A stretch of 64,000 bases of DNA from NCBI RefSeq assembly GCF_900094565.1, contig NZ_FMAF01000004.1, positions 62,001 to 126,000 of the forward strand, given 5' to 3'. Source of the stretch: Martinezella lusitana (GTDB lineage Bacteria > Pseudomonadota > Alphaproteobacteria > Rhizobiales > Rhizobiaceae). The notes beneath the pieces are model-generated. The model was not told the origin of the DNA, did no database searches, and saw only the letters and a list, made by a program, of their open reading frames with translations. This document shows, one piece after another, positions 35,060-44,824 of the stretch. A program made the position numbers and the translations under genes. The first letter of the stretch is position 1. Every line of letters begins with the position of its first letter.

Positions 35060-35509
35060 TCATTTTGTGGCGGCGGCTTTGGGAACGCCGCGGCGGATCA
35101 GGCTTTCGGCAAGAGCGCGGCGTTCGTCATAGGAAAGCGTTGCCGCGAAATCGACGGCGCGTTCCTCGAGCTTCGTCCGCAGGGCGATGTCGGCATTGCG
35201 CGCTCGCGCCAAGGCGGCCGACAGTGCCTCCGTATCCAATGTCGGTTGCCCTAGAATGGACGCAGCATCTATTTTGGCCTGCTGCGCCTCGAGAATGGTC
35301 GGGCGCTGGTCTTTCCGCGCTTCGTTCAGCGCCGCGCGCAGCGCTTTCCTCTGCGACGAAGGCAGTTGCTCGCCTGCCAAAGGCATCATGGCGGCGCGTG
35401 CCTGCGAGTTGCGGATCCATGTCAGTCCTCCGCCTGCCAATGCTCCGATCAGGAAGGTGTTCAGCACCAGCAGAGATATGACCAATATTCGAAAGCTGCG
35501 GTCTGTCAT
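35060..35509 (-). CDS. Periplasmic Spy/CpxP-like protein (heavy-metal-sensor type)
   Basis: A 149-residue membrane-anchored protein: one N-terminal membrane segment (about residues 9-30), then a helical periplasmic part with 'LPSSQRKALRAALNEARKDQRPTI' and 'EERAVDFAATLSYDERRALAES'. Length, helix pattern and the Ser-Ser-x-Arg start of the helix fit the Metal_resist/Spy group, whose members sense or buffer envelope stress. The ATG overlaps the anti-sigma-like gene stop, so it belongs to the sigma-factor operon. Metal binding is not evident, as Cys and His are few. Confidence 0.75.
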   Translation of the reverse strand: MTDRSFRILVISLLVLNTFLIGALAGGGLTWIRNSQARAAMMPLAGEQLPSSQRKALRAALNEARKDQRPTILEAQQAKIDAASILGQPTLDTEALSAALARARNADIALRTKLEERAVDFAATLSYDERRALAESLIRRGVPKAAATK

Positions 35510-35955
35510 TGGCTGTCCTGCCTTATCGCCGCATCCGGCCCGACATCGCCGAACATGGTGGCGGTCCCATCCGATGCGATGACGGTGTCCGACGTGAGGC
35601 TGGGCGCCAAAATGGCGATGGCGATACTGCCGGCGAGAGCGCCCGCAATGCCGATGCCGACAAGACCGATGCCGGCGGAACCGAAGCGAAACAAGTTCCT
35701 CATCCTCGAGCGGTGGACAAATTTTGCGACTATCCGGCCGTCCAAGCCTTCGTGGCCAGCTTTGAGGACGTATGTGTCGAGCAGCGAATCGAGGTCCGCT
35801 GCACGTTCGAGCATGCCGGCTGCCTCGGCACTCCTGGCATGGGCGCGTGCGGCCGCGCGCTCATCTTGCGGCCATCGGCCGATGTCGCCGCCATAGGCGT
35901 CGACCATTTCAGCGAACCGCTCGGCACTCATCGGACCCGCCATATGTTCAGCCAT
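35506..35955 (-). CDS. Anti-sigma-factor-like membrane protein
   Basis: A 149-residue protein with a soluble N-terminal part (about residues 1-80, 'ERFAEMVDAYGGDIGRWPQDER'), one membrane segment (about 92-118) and a short periplasmic tail. It starts eight bases inside the end of the ECF sigma-factor gene, so the two are translationally coupled, as sigma/anti-sigma pairs usually are. A zinc-finger HxxxCxxC is absent, so it would be a non-ZAS anti-sigma. The assignment rests on topology and position. Confidence 0.7.
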   Translation of the reverse strand: MAEHMAGPMSAERFAEMVDAYGGDIGRWPQDERAAARAHARSAEAAGMLERAADLDSLLDTYVLKAGHEGLDGRIVAKFVHRSRMRNLFRFGSAGIGLVGIGIAGALAGSIAIAILAPSLTSDTVIASDGTATMFGDVGPDAAIRQDSQ

Positions 35956-36520
35956 CGCTCTGTTCCTTCAATAACAGCAACTGCAAGGAGCGCCTTCCAC
36001 GCGCAAGCAGGCTTTCCAGCGCATCCACGCTAACGTCCATGATCGCCGCCGCCTCCGCATTCGACAGCCCCTGATAGTAGACCAGGACGATCGCCTCGCG
36101 CTGCCGGGGAGCAATCATCTGCATGGCCCGCTCCACGCGCCGCGATGGGTCATCCTCGCTCATCAAGCCGGCGTCCGGCGCCGGACCCTCATATTCGAGG
36201 TCGGGCGGGTGCTCGGCAAACACATCCTTGCGCCGACGCAGGTGATCGTAGCAGAGGTTGATCGCCACGCGATGGACCCAAGTGCTGAAGAGGGCATCGC
36301 GCTGGCGCCAGCCTCCGGCGTTCCGCCACACACGCAGAAATGTTTCCTGCGCGATATCCTCGGCTTCGGCGGCATCGCCAAGCATGCGGGTGGCCACGGA
36401 CAGAATCCGCGGCAGCTGCCGCGCGACCATCAGGCGCATCGCCGGAACGTCACCGGCAGCGATGCGACCGAGCAGATCCTCGTCCGGATCGCCACTCCTG
36501 GGCACGCGATCCCATTTCAT
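35948..36520 (-). CDS. RNA polymerase ECF sigma factor
   Basis: A 190-residue sigma-70 family member of the ECF type. The start at 36520 ('MKWDRVPRSGDPDEDLL') gives the usual length; an ATG at 36580 would add 20 odd residues, and neither has a strong ribosome site. Region 2 is 'LGDAAEAEDIAQETFLRVWRN', with 'ALFSTWVHRVAINLCYDHLRR'; region 4 is 'PRQREAIVLVYYQGLSNAEAAAIMDVSVDALESLLARGRR' (cited in part). It heads an operon with an anti-sigma-like protein, a Spy-like protein, DUF1800 and DUF1501, so it may respond to an envelope signal and control that operon. Confidence 0.92.
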   Translation of the reverse strand: MKWDRVPRSGDPDEDLLGRIAAGDVPAMRLMVARQLPRILSVATRMLGDAAEAEDIAQETFLRVWRNAGGWRQRDALFSTWVHRVAINLCYDHLRRRKDVFAEHPPDLEYEGPAPDAGLMSEDDPSRRVERAMQMIAPRQREAIVLVYYQGLSNAEAAAIMDVSVDALESLLARGRRSLQLLLLKEQSDG

Positions 36521-36885
36521 CGACAATCGCCGTCGTCCCGGTTTCGTGAGATGATCGCATAGCACCCCCGTTCCCTGCATTTGACAAGGGTACTTAGCCT
36601 ATCCGTCAGTCCCGGCGAGCGACGCCAATCCGATCGAAACGTCTCCGACAGCGTGTCTTCCCTTCGATATCGAGCATAGGTTCTCAATGGTTGAACGCTT
36701 CGCGCGACGAAATCCGTCGCTCTGATATCATCGATTTTTGCTTTTCCGTTTGCGAGCGCGGCACCTCTGTCGCGGGCAGCACTGAGAACAAGGCGGCTTT
36801 CCAGAGAATCGGAGATCGTGCGGCGTCAGGCCCTCGTCCATAAGAGGATGGGCTGCAGGAATGCCTCATTCATAGGGGAAGTTCT
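36521..36885. other. Non-coding stretch upstream of the ECF operon
   Basis: About 365 bases hold the ECF sigma promoter region and the space before the EF-hand gene's terminator. The only frame is a 61-codon one on the minus strand (36684-36869) without a good ribosome site or protein-like composition, so I do not call it. I saw no convincing dyad or repeat. Confidence 0.5.
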
Positions 36886-36940
36886 TTAAAAGCCGGCCCG
36901 CTTGGACAGGGAAGCCCCAACGTCTCTTGTTCAAGCGGGC
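36886..36940 (-). terminator. Intrinsic terminator of the EF-hand gene
   Basis: Read on the minus strand, GCCCGCTTG (bases 36940-36932) pairs with CAAGCGGGC (36904-36896), extended by a few weaker pairs, and is followed by GGCCGGCTTTT. The loop holds a second small GC stem. It lies 40 bases after the stop of the EF-hand gene. Confidence 0.7.
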
Positions 36941-36979
36941 GGCCCGTTCGCATGATCGGATGCGAAAGGTCACTTTCGA

Positions 36980-37801
36980 TCAGAGGGACAGCAGTTCGTC
37001 CGTCTGCTCCTGGTCAGTGGACGCATAAAGGCCGCCGAAATCAGGCATCTGCGGCTGCTGTTGCGCCTTCATGGCCGATTCGAACTGGCTCTGCGTCAGC
37101 GATCCCGAACCGGAGGTATCGAGACTCTTGAATAGCGCTGTTGCCTGATCCTCGCTCACGTCGGACGGGCGAGTTGCAACGAACTCGGTTTCGCTGACAC
37201 TGCCGTCGCCATTGGTATCCATGGAGGAGAACATGCTGGAGAGCTGGTCGTCACTCGACTGGCTGCCCTGAGGCGGCGGAGGAGGAGGCTGCTGGCCCGA
37301 CTGCATGGCGCTTGCCAGCTGCGATTCGGTAAGCGAGCCGGTGTTCTTCGTGTCGAAGCTTTTGAACAACTGCGTTGCCTGGTCCTCGCTGACATCGGAC
37401 GGACGAGCGGCAACGAATTCCGCCTCGCTGATATTGCCATCGCCATCGGTATCCATGGCGCGCATCATATCGCTTTGCTTGCTGCTCTGGCTGCTGGTCG
37501 CGGAAGACTGCTGAGTGCTCGACGTCGCGCTGGTGGAATCACTCTCCGAGTCTGACGTGGAGCTGTCACTGCCGTTGCCAGACTGCAAGTTGAGGATGAT
37601 ATTCATCAGCTGGGCAACCAGCTGCTCGGCCGAAGCGATCTGAGATTGGTCGGTTGATGACGACGAACTCGTGCTGGAAGAACTGCTGGATGAGCTGCCG
37701 GACAGTATGGACGCGACCGAATCGTCCGATGAGGACGACGTCGACTGGGATGTCCGATATGGATAGTAGTTATTTGATAAGACTGAGGTAATGCTCGTCA
37801 T
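36980..37801 (-). CDS. Ser-rich protein with two tandem EF-hand pairs
   Basis: A 273-residue protein. The start at 37801 follows a GGAGG site. Residues 18-110 are a low-complexity Ser/Asp-rich region. Two copies of a roughly 55-residue module follow (113-167 and 191-245), joined by a Pro/Gln linker. Each module has one canonical calcium loop (D117-E128 'DTDGDGNISEAE'; D195-E206 'DTNGDGSVSETE') and one degenerate loop (from D150 and D228), both lacking the final Glu. 'RPSDVSEDQAT' occurs in both copies. No N-terminal signal peptide. Layout recalls calsymin (CasA) of R. etli, a secreted calcium protein with repeated paired EF hands; homology is unproven. Confidence 0.85.
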   Translation of the reverse strand: MTSITSVLSNNYYPYRTSQSTSSSSDDSVASILSGSSSSSSSSTSSSSSTDQSQIASAEQLVAQLMNIILNLQSGNGSDSSTSDSESDSTSATSSTQQSSATSSQSSKQSDMMRAMDTDGDGNISEAEFVAARPSDVSEDQATQLFKSFDTKNTGSLTESQLASAMQSGQQPPPPPPQGSQSSDDQLSSMFSSMDTNGDGSVSETEFVATRPSDVSEDQATALFKSLDTSGSGSLTQSQFESAMKAQQQPQMPDFGGLYASTDQEQTDELLSL

Positions 37802-38294
37802 GGGGCCTCCGAATACGAGCGTTGAGAGGGACTTGAATGCTTTACGCGTATGCGACTTGAACAGGATGTCATGCCGGATCGCGTGACTGCGGCGGCCTGA
37901 CTTCGACATCGATATGGGCGGATGGGATTGCCGAATGCTGGAGATCAAACTCGCCATGCCCCTGCGATCGGGCGAATGGGCCGTTTCCGGGAGTAATGAA
38001 TTCAAGGATGTCCAAGGCGAGCGATCGCCATCATGGCGCTATCGGCATCTGCACATTTTTCGATTTTGCACTTCCCAACACGCCCAAACTGCACAAGGAA
38101 ACTTGCGCGTGGCTTATAGGAGCTTGACGAATACGCCTCAGTACGTTTTCCTTCGTCGATTTTTAGGGAATATCTAAGCTTTGCTGCGTTGTGGCTGTTG
38201 CTGGTATAAGGGAGGACCAGTACCGAAACGGCGTTGATGGAGCGACATATAAAAAAGGGGCACAGCTTGAATATTGGCTTATGTGGAGAACCGA
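37802..38294. other. Non-coding region between the EF-hand and TetR genes
   Basis: About 490 bases between divergent genes. The small plus-strand frame at 37914-38177 lacks a ribosome site and looks chance. The region before the TetR gene is AT-richer than the surroundings, with a purine-rich GGAG site just before 38295. No clear dyad or tandem repeat was seen, so promoters are presumably here but cannot be placed. Confidence 0.5.
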
Positions 38295-38936
38295 ATGAGG
38301 CGCACTAAGGAGGAGGCGGCAGAAACCCGGAGCGAAATCCTACATTCCGCGAAGGCTCTGTTTCTCGACAAGGGATACGAAAATGTCAGCCTGGAGGAGA
38401 TAGCCGCAGCAGCCGGTGTTACGCGGGGAGCGGTTCATTGGCATTTCAAGAACAAGCAGGGATTGATGTTCGCGATCCGGGATGAGGCACAGCAGCCATT
38501 CCAGGAATTGGCGGAGCGGATGTCGAAGGAATTGCCGCCAAATCCGCTCGATCTTGTGGCGGATGCGATTGCAACGGTGTTCGAGGATATTCAGTACGAT
38601 CCGCGCAAACGCAGCATGCTGAAGGTTATGATGCATCTCGACATGGCGTTCTGCGATGGAACCACGAACCGCGCGAGTTCCTTCCGGCACGATATGCACG
38701 AACACTTCGCGAGAATATTTACCTTGATGGATGCGAACACGAAGCTACCCGCACCCTGGACGCCGGATACGGCTGCCTCCTCACTGACCGCCGTCATCGG
38801 CGGGTTGATCACGGAATGGACGCTCGACAGGGGCGATTTCCAGCTCGTCCCTTGCGGACAGATGTTTATCAAGATGGTATTGAAAACCTGGTTCCCGTCG
38901 GTCCAGACGCGCGGGATGGCGACATTGGCCCTTTAA
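38295..38936 (+). CDS. TetR-family regulator (AcrR/TtgR type)
   Basis: A 213-residue repressor. The ATG at 38295 follows GGAG and starts 'MRRTKEEAAETRSEILHSA', typical for the group; a TTG 21 bases earlier is possible. The helix-turn-helix is 'SLEEIAAAAGVTRGAVHWHFKNKQGL' (about residues 32-57, cited in part). The C-terminal TetR_C_2-like domain ('PDTAASSLTAVIGGLITEW') is found in regulators of multidrug efflux pumps. No pump gene is adjacent. A dyad upstream of the porin (40394-40414) resembles operators of this group. An intrinsic terminator follows the gene. Confidence 0.9.
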   Translation: MRRTKEEAAETRSEILHSAKALFLDKGYENVSLEEIAAAAGVTRGAVHWHFKNKQGLMFAIRDEAQQPFQELAERMSKELPPNPLDLVADAIATVFEDIQYDPRKRSMLKVMMHLDMAFCDGTTNRASSFRHDMHEHFARIFTLMDANTKLPAPWTPDTAASSLTAVIGGLITEWTLDRGDFQLVPCGQMFIKMVLKTWFPSVQTRGMATLAL

Positions 38937-38941
38937 ATCAA

Positions 38942-38977
38942 GAAGGATCCGGAGGGAAAGCCGGATCCTTCCTCTTT
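38942..38977 (+). terminator. Intrinsic terminator of the TetR gene
   Basis: GAAGGATCCGG (38942-38952) and CCGGATCCTTC (38961-38971) form a perfect eleven-pair stem with an eight-base loop, followed by a CTCTTT tract. It starts six bases after the TetR stop. Confidence 0.75.
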
Positions 38978-39036
38978 GATCGGAGGTCAACCGATCAGTG
39001 TAAGAAGCCCGACGGATTGGAAACATCAGGCTTCTA

Positions 39037-39059
39037 TTACCTGGCACGAGGCCAGGTAA
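39037..39059 (-). terminator. Hairpin downstream of the porin gene
   Basis: TTACCTGGC (39037-39045) and GCCAGGTAA (39051-39059) form a perfect nine-pair stem with a five-base loop eight bases beyond the porin stop. A further GAAGCC/GGCTTC stem lies at 39004-39034. No strong T tract on the minus strand, so it may stabilise the abundant mRNA as much as terminate it. Confidence 0.5.
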
Positions 39060-39066
39060 CTTAGGA

Positions 39067-40158
39067 TTAGAAGCTGCGCTCGAAGCGCAGAATACCGGCC
39101 CACTGATCCTGGTTCACAGAATCGAAATCGGTATAGGAGACTTCCGGCTCGATAAGCAGGTTCTTGACCGGGTTGAACTTGAGGTTCGTGGTCGCAGCAA
39201 AGATCTTCGAGTCGGTGTAGGCGAGCTGGAGGTTCCACTTCAGCTTTTCGTTGATCGGAACGCCAACGCCGCCCCAAACTGCCCAGTCACCCCAGCCGCA
39301 CTTCGACGGATCGTTAACGGGGCAAGCAGAACGATCAAGGTTAGTGCCGGCATACTTGTTGAGCTTGTCGCCGTCCGTGTTCCAGCCACCCATCAAGAAG
39401 GCCGAGAACATACCGAAGTCGGCATCGACGCGAGCCTTGACAGCGCCTTCTTCGACGATGGAGTCATAACCACCGACGACCTTGAAGCCCCATGCGCCAG
39501 ACTTGAAGCCGGCACCGGCAACAACGTCGGGAGCGTAGTGGTTGGACTTGTCGTCCGTCCACCAGCTGGAGCCGTAGGAAGCGCCCGAGCCGCTGGAGTT
39601 GCTGTCTTCGACGGAGACCATAGCCGTGAAGCCGTTGCCTGCATCGTAGTTGTAGGTCAACTGGTTCAGTTCGTACGGGCCGTCATAGATCACGTCGTCG
39701 TTGATGACGTCGCCAGCATAACCAATGTAGGAGTTGTACTGCGAGTCGGCCTTACCGACGAGGAAGCCGCCGAGGCTGATGTTGGCAAACAGCAGCTTCG
39801 TGGAGGTGGAGTTGCCATCGCTCCAATCCCAACGGATAACCGTATTGGTCTTCAGCGGACCGTATTCGGTGTCGGTCGCGGTGTCGAGGCTGAGCTCGGC
39901 ACGAGTGTGCCACAGCGTACCGACCTTGCTGTTCGGGTTGTAAGCATCGTACCATTCGCCTTCGGTACGGACACGGCCGCCGACCTTGAGGCAGGTTTCG
40001 GTGCCCGGAATGAAGAAGTAGCCAGCACCGTAGGCGTCGCAGATGCGAACGTATTCGAGCGGCTCCGGTTCAGCGGCAACGATAGCGTCGGCCGCATGAG
40101 CGCCGGATACTGCCGCCAGCGCAGCAGCCGAGCCGAGAAGAAGACTTTTCAGGTTCAT
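39067..40158 (-). CDS. Outer-membrane porin (RopA/Omp2b family)
   Basis: A 363-residue trimeric porin precursor. The start at 40158 is preceded by AGGAG. The N-terminus 'MNLKSLLLGSAAALAAVSGA' plus 'HA' is a signal peptide; the mature protein starts 'ADAIVAAEPEPLEYVRICDAYG', the rhizobial/Brucella porin pattern (cited in part), with 'GYFFIPGTETCLKVGGRVR'. The end 'QWAGILRFERSF' has the C-terminal aromatic residue needed for outer-membrane assembly. A cysteine pair in the external loop ('ACPVNDPSKCGW') is typical. It is probably highly expressed, given its codon use. A 600-base upstream region without genes may hold regulatory signals. Confidence 0.95.
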   Translation of the reverse strand: MNLKSLLLGSAAALAAVSGAHAADAIVAAEPEPLEYVRICDAYGAGYFFIPGTETCLKVGGRVRTEGEWYDAYNPNSKVGTLWHTRAELSLDTATDTEYGPLKTNTVIRWDWSDGNSTSTKLLFANISLGGFLVGKADSQYNSYIGYAGDVINDDVIYDGPYELNQLTYNYDAGNGFTAMVSVEDSNSSGSGASYGSSWWTDDKSNHYAPDVVAGAGFKSGAWGFKVVGGYDSIVEEGAVKARVDADFGMFSAFLMGGWNTDGDKLNKYAGTNLDRSACPVNDPSKCGWGDWAVWGGVGVPINEKLKWNLQLAYTDSKIFAATTNLKFNPVKNLLIEPEVSYTDFDSVNQDQWAGILRFERSF

Positions 40159-40757
40159 ATTAAACTCCTGGTTGTAATATGCATTTCTAGTTTTCCGCGA
40201 GTGCAGAGCTGGAATATCACCTCGAAAGCCGGTCGGTCTAAACGCGACCAAGTAGCCCGGCAAATACGCACCTGATGTTGGCTTGAGTCCCCTCTCACCT
40301 CCATAATTGATCTCGCGGCAACGGTCATGAAATGCCCCTACCGATCCGGCCGAATACTCGACCGTAAGACAGCTTATGTCCTGCATCCGATTTACAAACG
40401 GACAGTATGTTTGTCAATTATGTGAAACCGACCGTAACGTTAGTCTTGGCATCTGTTGCTTAAATGCAACTGCGGGCAGCGGGACAGGCGTGGACCCATT
40501 CATTGATGGCGGAAAGGCGCGTTTTTGGGGCCGGCGGAAGTGCCCACGGCCGAGCGCGGCATCGACATCGGTGGCCAATCCGGAAGCCCCGCGACCTAAC
40601 CCGCCATTTTCGCACGCCCCCGGCAATCATCCCGGCTTCCGTCAACAACGTTCGGAAACTCTCCAGAAACAAAATTCAATAATTCGGTACACACAGAAAT
40701 GTTGAATCTCCCTAGATTCTTGCGACTCGCGCGCTACCGGAAAGGGCCCAACAGCGA
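40159..40757. other. Gene-free region between porin and glycosyltransferase-like gene
   Basis: Roughly 600 bases between divergent genes. Contents that I can see are the porin leader and promoter region, a TetR-type dyad at 40394-40414 and, near 40710, a short GAATC/GATTC dyad. Small frames at 40376-40705 and their reverse do not have ribosome sites or protein-like composition. A small RNA cannot be excluded. Confidence 0.5.
40394..40414. promoter_or_regulatory. Candidate TetR/AcrR-type operator
   Basis: ACAAAC (40394-40399), nine bases, GTTTGT (40409-40414), preceded by TTT and followed by CAA. The TTTACAAAC half-site resembles that of TtgR/AcrR operators as I recall them. It lies about 236 bases before the porin start and 344 before the glycosyltransferase-like start; a TetR gene is nearby at 38295. 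Confidence 0.35.
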
Positions 40758-41501
40758 ATGACCGAGAATCGGCTGATCTTCATAGCGACACCCTGTTTCG
40801 GCGGACTTGTTGCCAAGGATTATATGCAATCCATCTTTTCCCTGATGCAGGTCGGCGCGCAGGCCGGCATACAATTGACGCTTGCACTCCTCGGCAATGA
40901 TGCGCTGATCACCCGCAGCCGCAACACGCTGGTATCCTCCTTCCTGAACGACACGGCGGCGACGCATATGCTGTTCATCGACGCGGACATCAGTTTCGAG
41001 CCCGAGCAGGTAATGCGGCTGCTGAATGCGGACAAGGATGTCGTCGCGGCCATGTACCCCATCAAGGATTACGACTGGGATAGTGCGGCGCGCGCAACCA
41101 CGCGCACCGGCGAGTCACTCAATGCCGCAGCTCTGCATTATGTCGGCACGCCGCTGGTCGGCCAGAGCAGCGAACGCGATGGTGATTTTGTCAGTGCTAT
41201 CTATGCGGGCACCGGCATGCTGCTCATCAAACGTGAAGTCATCAAGACGATGACCGCAGCCTATCCCGATCTGCGCTACAGCGCCATCCATGCCTATCCC
41301 GGCACCAAACGTTCGCCTGCGACTCAATACGCTCTCTTCGAATGCATGATCGAGGAAGGGACGGGCATTTATTTGAGCGAGGATTTCGCCTTCTGCCATC
41401 GCTGGCGGGCGCTTGGCGGCAAGATCTGGCTCGATACCGCCAGCAAGCTTACCCATACCGGCGCTCATCGCTTCGTTGGCAACACGGCGCCCCGCTACTA
41501 A
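40758..41501 (+). CDS. Glycosyltransferase-like protein (GT-A fold)
   Basis: A 247-residue cytoplasmic protein. It looks like a short family-2-type glycosyltransferase: 'LITRSRNTLVSSFLNDTAATHMLFIDADISFEPEQVMRLL' (residues about 50-89, cited in part), where the 'DAD' is the expected metal/nucleotide-sugar site, and 'LSEDFAFCHRWRALGG' with an acidic ED in the acceptor region. No membrane segment. It stands alone, 104 bases before the thi riboswitch. The sugar donor and acceptor are unknown. A modification enzyme for a surface glycan is a guess. Confidence 0.75.
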   Translation: MTENRLIFIATPCFGGLVAKDYMQSIFSLMQVGAQAGIQLTLALLGNDALITRSRNTLVSSFLNDTAATHMLFIDADISFEPEQVMRLLNADKDVVAAMYPIKDYDWDSAARATTRTGESLNAAALHYVGTPLVGQSSERDGDFVSAIYAGTGMLLIKREVIKTMTAAYPDLRYSAIHAYPGTKRSPATQYALFECMIEEGTGIYLSEDFAFCHRWRALGGKIWLDTASKLTHTGAHRFVGNTAPRY

Positions 41502-41566
41502 GGCGGGTCTATGCCGGAGCGGCCGGAGGAAGATCACAGACAGCGACCGCGATCTTGGCTGCGGGG

Positions 41567-41595
41567 TTGACAGAGACGGAGGGGAGAGCATAGCC
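41567..41595 (+). promoter_or_regulatory. Candidate promoter of the thi operon
   Basis: TTGACA (41567-41572) followed after 16-17 bases by CATAGC/ATAGCC. The implied start near 41600 would put the TPP riboswitch at the very 5' end of the transcript, as expected. The -10 is weak. Confidence 0.45.
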
Positions 41596-41605
41596 TCCCG
41601 ATATT

Positions 41606-43651
<2,046 letters not shown>

Positions 43652-43652
43652 G

Positions 43653-44633
43653 ATGCGTATCCTTGTCAAAGGGGCCGGCGTCGCCGGCCTCACGGTCGCG
43701 CATGAATTGCGCGTTCGCGGCGCAGAAGTGACGATCTTCGACCCCCGCCCGAACTTCGATCATGCCGCTTCCTGGCTCGCCGGCGGCATGCTGGCGCCAT
43801 GGTGCGAGCGGGAAAGCGCCGATGAGGCCGTGCTTACGCTCGGCCGCGATGCCGCCGACCGATGGAATGCGATCCTGCCGGGTAACGTCGTGCGCAATGG
43901 GACGCTCGTCGTCGCGCCGACGCGCGATCACGGCGAACTAAAGCGATTCGCCAGCCGCACGGCCGGCTATCGCTGGGTGGAGGAGAGCGATATCGCGACA
44001 CTCGAGCCAGCCCTTGCCGGACGTTTCAGACAGGGGCTGTTCTTTCCTGAGGAAGCCCATCTCGATCCGCGCCGGGCGTTGCATTCGTTGAAAGAAGGAT
44101 TATTGGCGAAGGGCGTCGCCTTTACCTGTGACGATGTGAACGAGGACGAGTTCTCCGAGATCGTCGATTGCACGGGCGCCGCCCGTATCGGACACGCCCC
44201 GGATCTGCGCGGCGTACGCGGCGAAATGCTCTATCTGCGCACGGAAGAAATCGCGCTTGCCCGGCCTATCCGCCTGCTGCATCCACGCTTTCCCGTCTAT
44301 ATCGTTCCTCGCGGCAACGGCCTTTTCATGCTCGGCGCGACCATGATCGAGACCGAATTCGATGGACCGGTCAGCGCACGCTCGCTGATGGAACTGCTGA
44401 ATGCTGCCTACGCGCTGCATCCTGCCTTTGCGGACGCCGCCGTCATCGAAACCGGCGCCGGTATCCGCCCCGCCTTCCCCGACAATCTTCCGCGCGTGAC
44501 GCGGGAAGGCAAAGTCGTCGTGATCAATGGTTTCTATCGCCACGGTTTCCTGCTCGCGCCGGCAATGGCGGCGGAGGCTGCCGATCTCGTCCTTTCCGAA
44601 CAGACAAAGCAAAGGAGTTCCCGATGCGCCTGA
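43653..44633 (+). CDS. thiO: Glycine oxidase ThiO
   Basis: A 326-residue FAD-dependent amine oxidase that makes the dehydroglycine needed for the thiazole ring. The N-terminus 'RILVKGAGVAGLTVAHELRVRG' is the FAD-binding Rossmann motif (GxGxxG in the form GAGVAG); 'WLAGGMLAPW' and the C-terminal 'GFYRHGFLLAPAMA' are family marks. It starts one base after the thiC stop. It is a little shorter than the Bacillus enzyme (about 370), as in other rhizobia. Using ThiO means the cell makes dehydroglycine from glycine with oxygen rather than from tyrosine by ThiH. Confidence 0.95.
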   Translation: MRILVKGAGVAGLTVAHELRVRGAEVTIFDPRPNFDHAASWLAGGMLAPWCERESADEAVLTLGRDAADRWNAILPGNVVRNGTLVVAPTRDHGELKRFASRTAGYRWVEESDIATLEPALAGRFRQGLFFPEEAHLDPRRALHSLKEGLLAKGVAFTCDDVNEDEFSEIVDCTGAARIGHAPDLRGVRGEMLYLRTEEIALARPIRLLHPRFPVYIVPRGNGLFMLGATMIETEFDGPVSARSLMELLNAAYALHPAFADAAVIETGAGIRPAFPDNLPRVTREGKVVVINGFYRHGFLLAPAMAAEAADLVLSEQTKQRSSRCA

Positions 44634-44821
44634 TCATCAATGGCGAAGCCCAGACGATCGCCGCAGCCACACTTTCGCAACTTCTGGCTGCACTCGACTA
44701 TGAGGGCGACTGGCTGGCGACCGCCGTCAACGGCGAAGTCGTCCATCGAGAGGACCGCGATGACCATGCATTGAACGACAACGACAGGATCGAGATCCTG
44801 ACGCCAATGCAGGGAGGCTGA
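44624..44821 (+). CDS. thiS: Sulfur-carrier protein ThiS
   Basis: A 65-residue ubiquitin-like carrier. It ends in 'PMQGG', whose last glycine is made into a thiocarboxylate that supplies sulfur for the thiazole. The N-terminus 'MRLIINGEAQTIAAATLSQLL' is the usual beta-grasp start (cited in part). An AAAGGAG site lies inside the end of thiO, and the gene overlaps thiO by ten bases. The activating ThiF is not in the window. Confidence 0.96.
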   Translation: MRLIINGEAQTIAAATLSQLLAALDYEGDWLATAVNGEVVHREDRDDHALNDNDRIEILTPMQGG

Positions 44822-44824
44822 ACC

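Noticed and set aside
36684..36869. 61-codon minus-strand frame between sigma and EF-hand genes
   Set aside because: No ribosome site, composition unlike neighbours' proteins.
37914..38177. 87-codon plus-strand frame upstream of the TetR gene
   Set aside because: Lacks initiation signals and overlaps the EF-hand promoter region; could be an unknown small gene, but nothing supports it.
40376..40705. 109-codon frame in the porin upstream region and its antisense
   Set aside because: Both strands open by chance in GC-rich DNA; no ribosome site.
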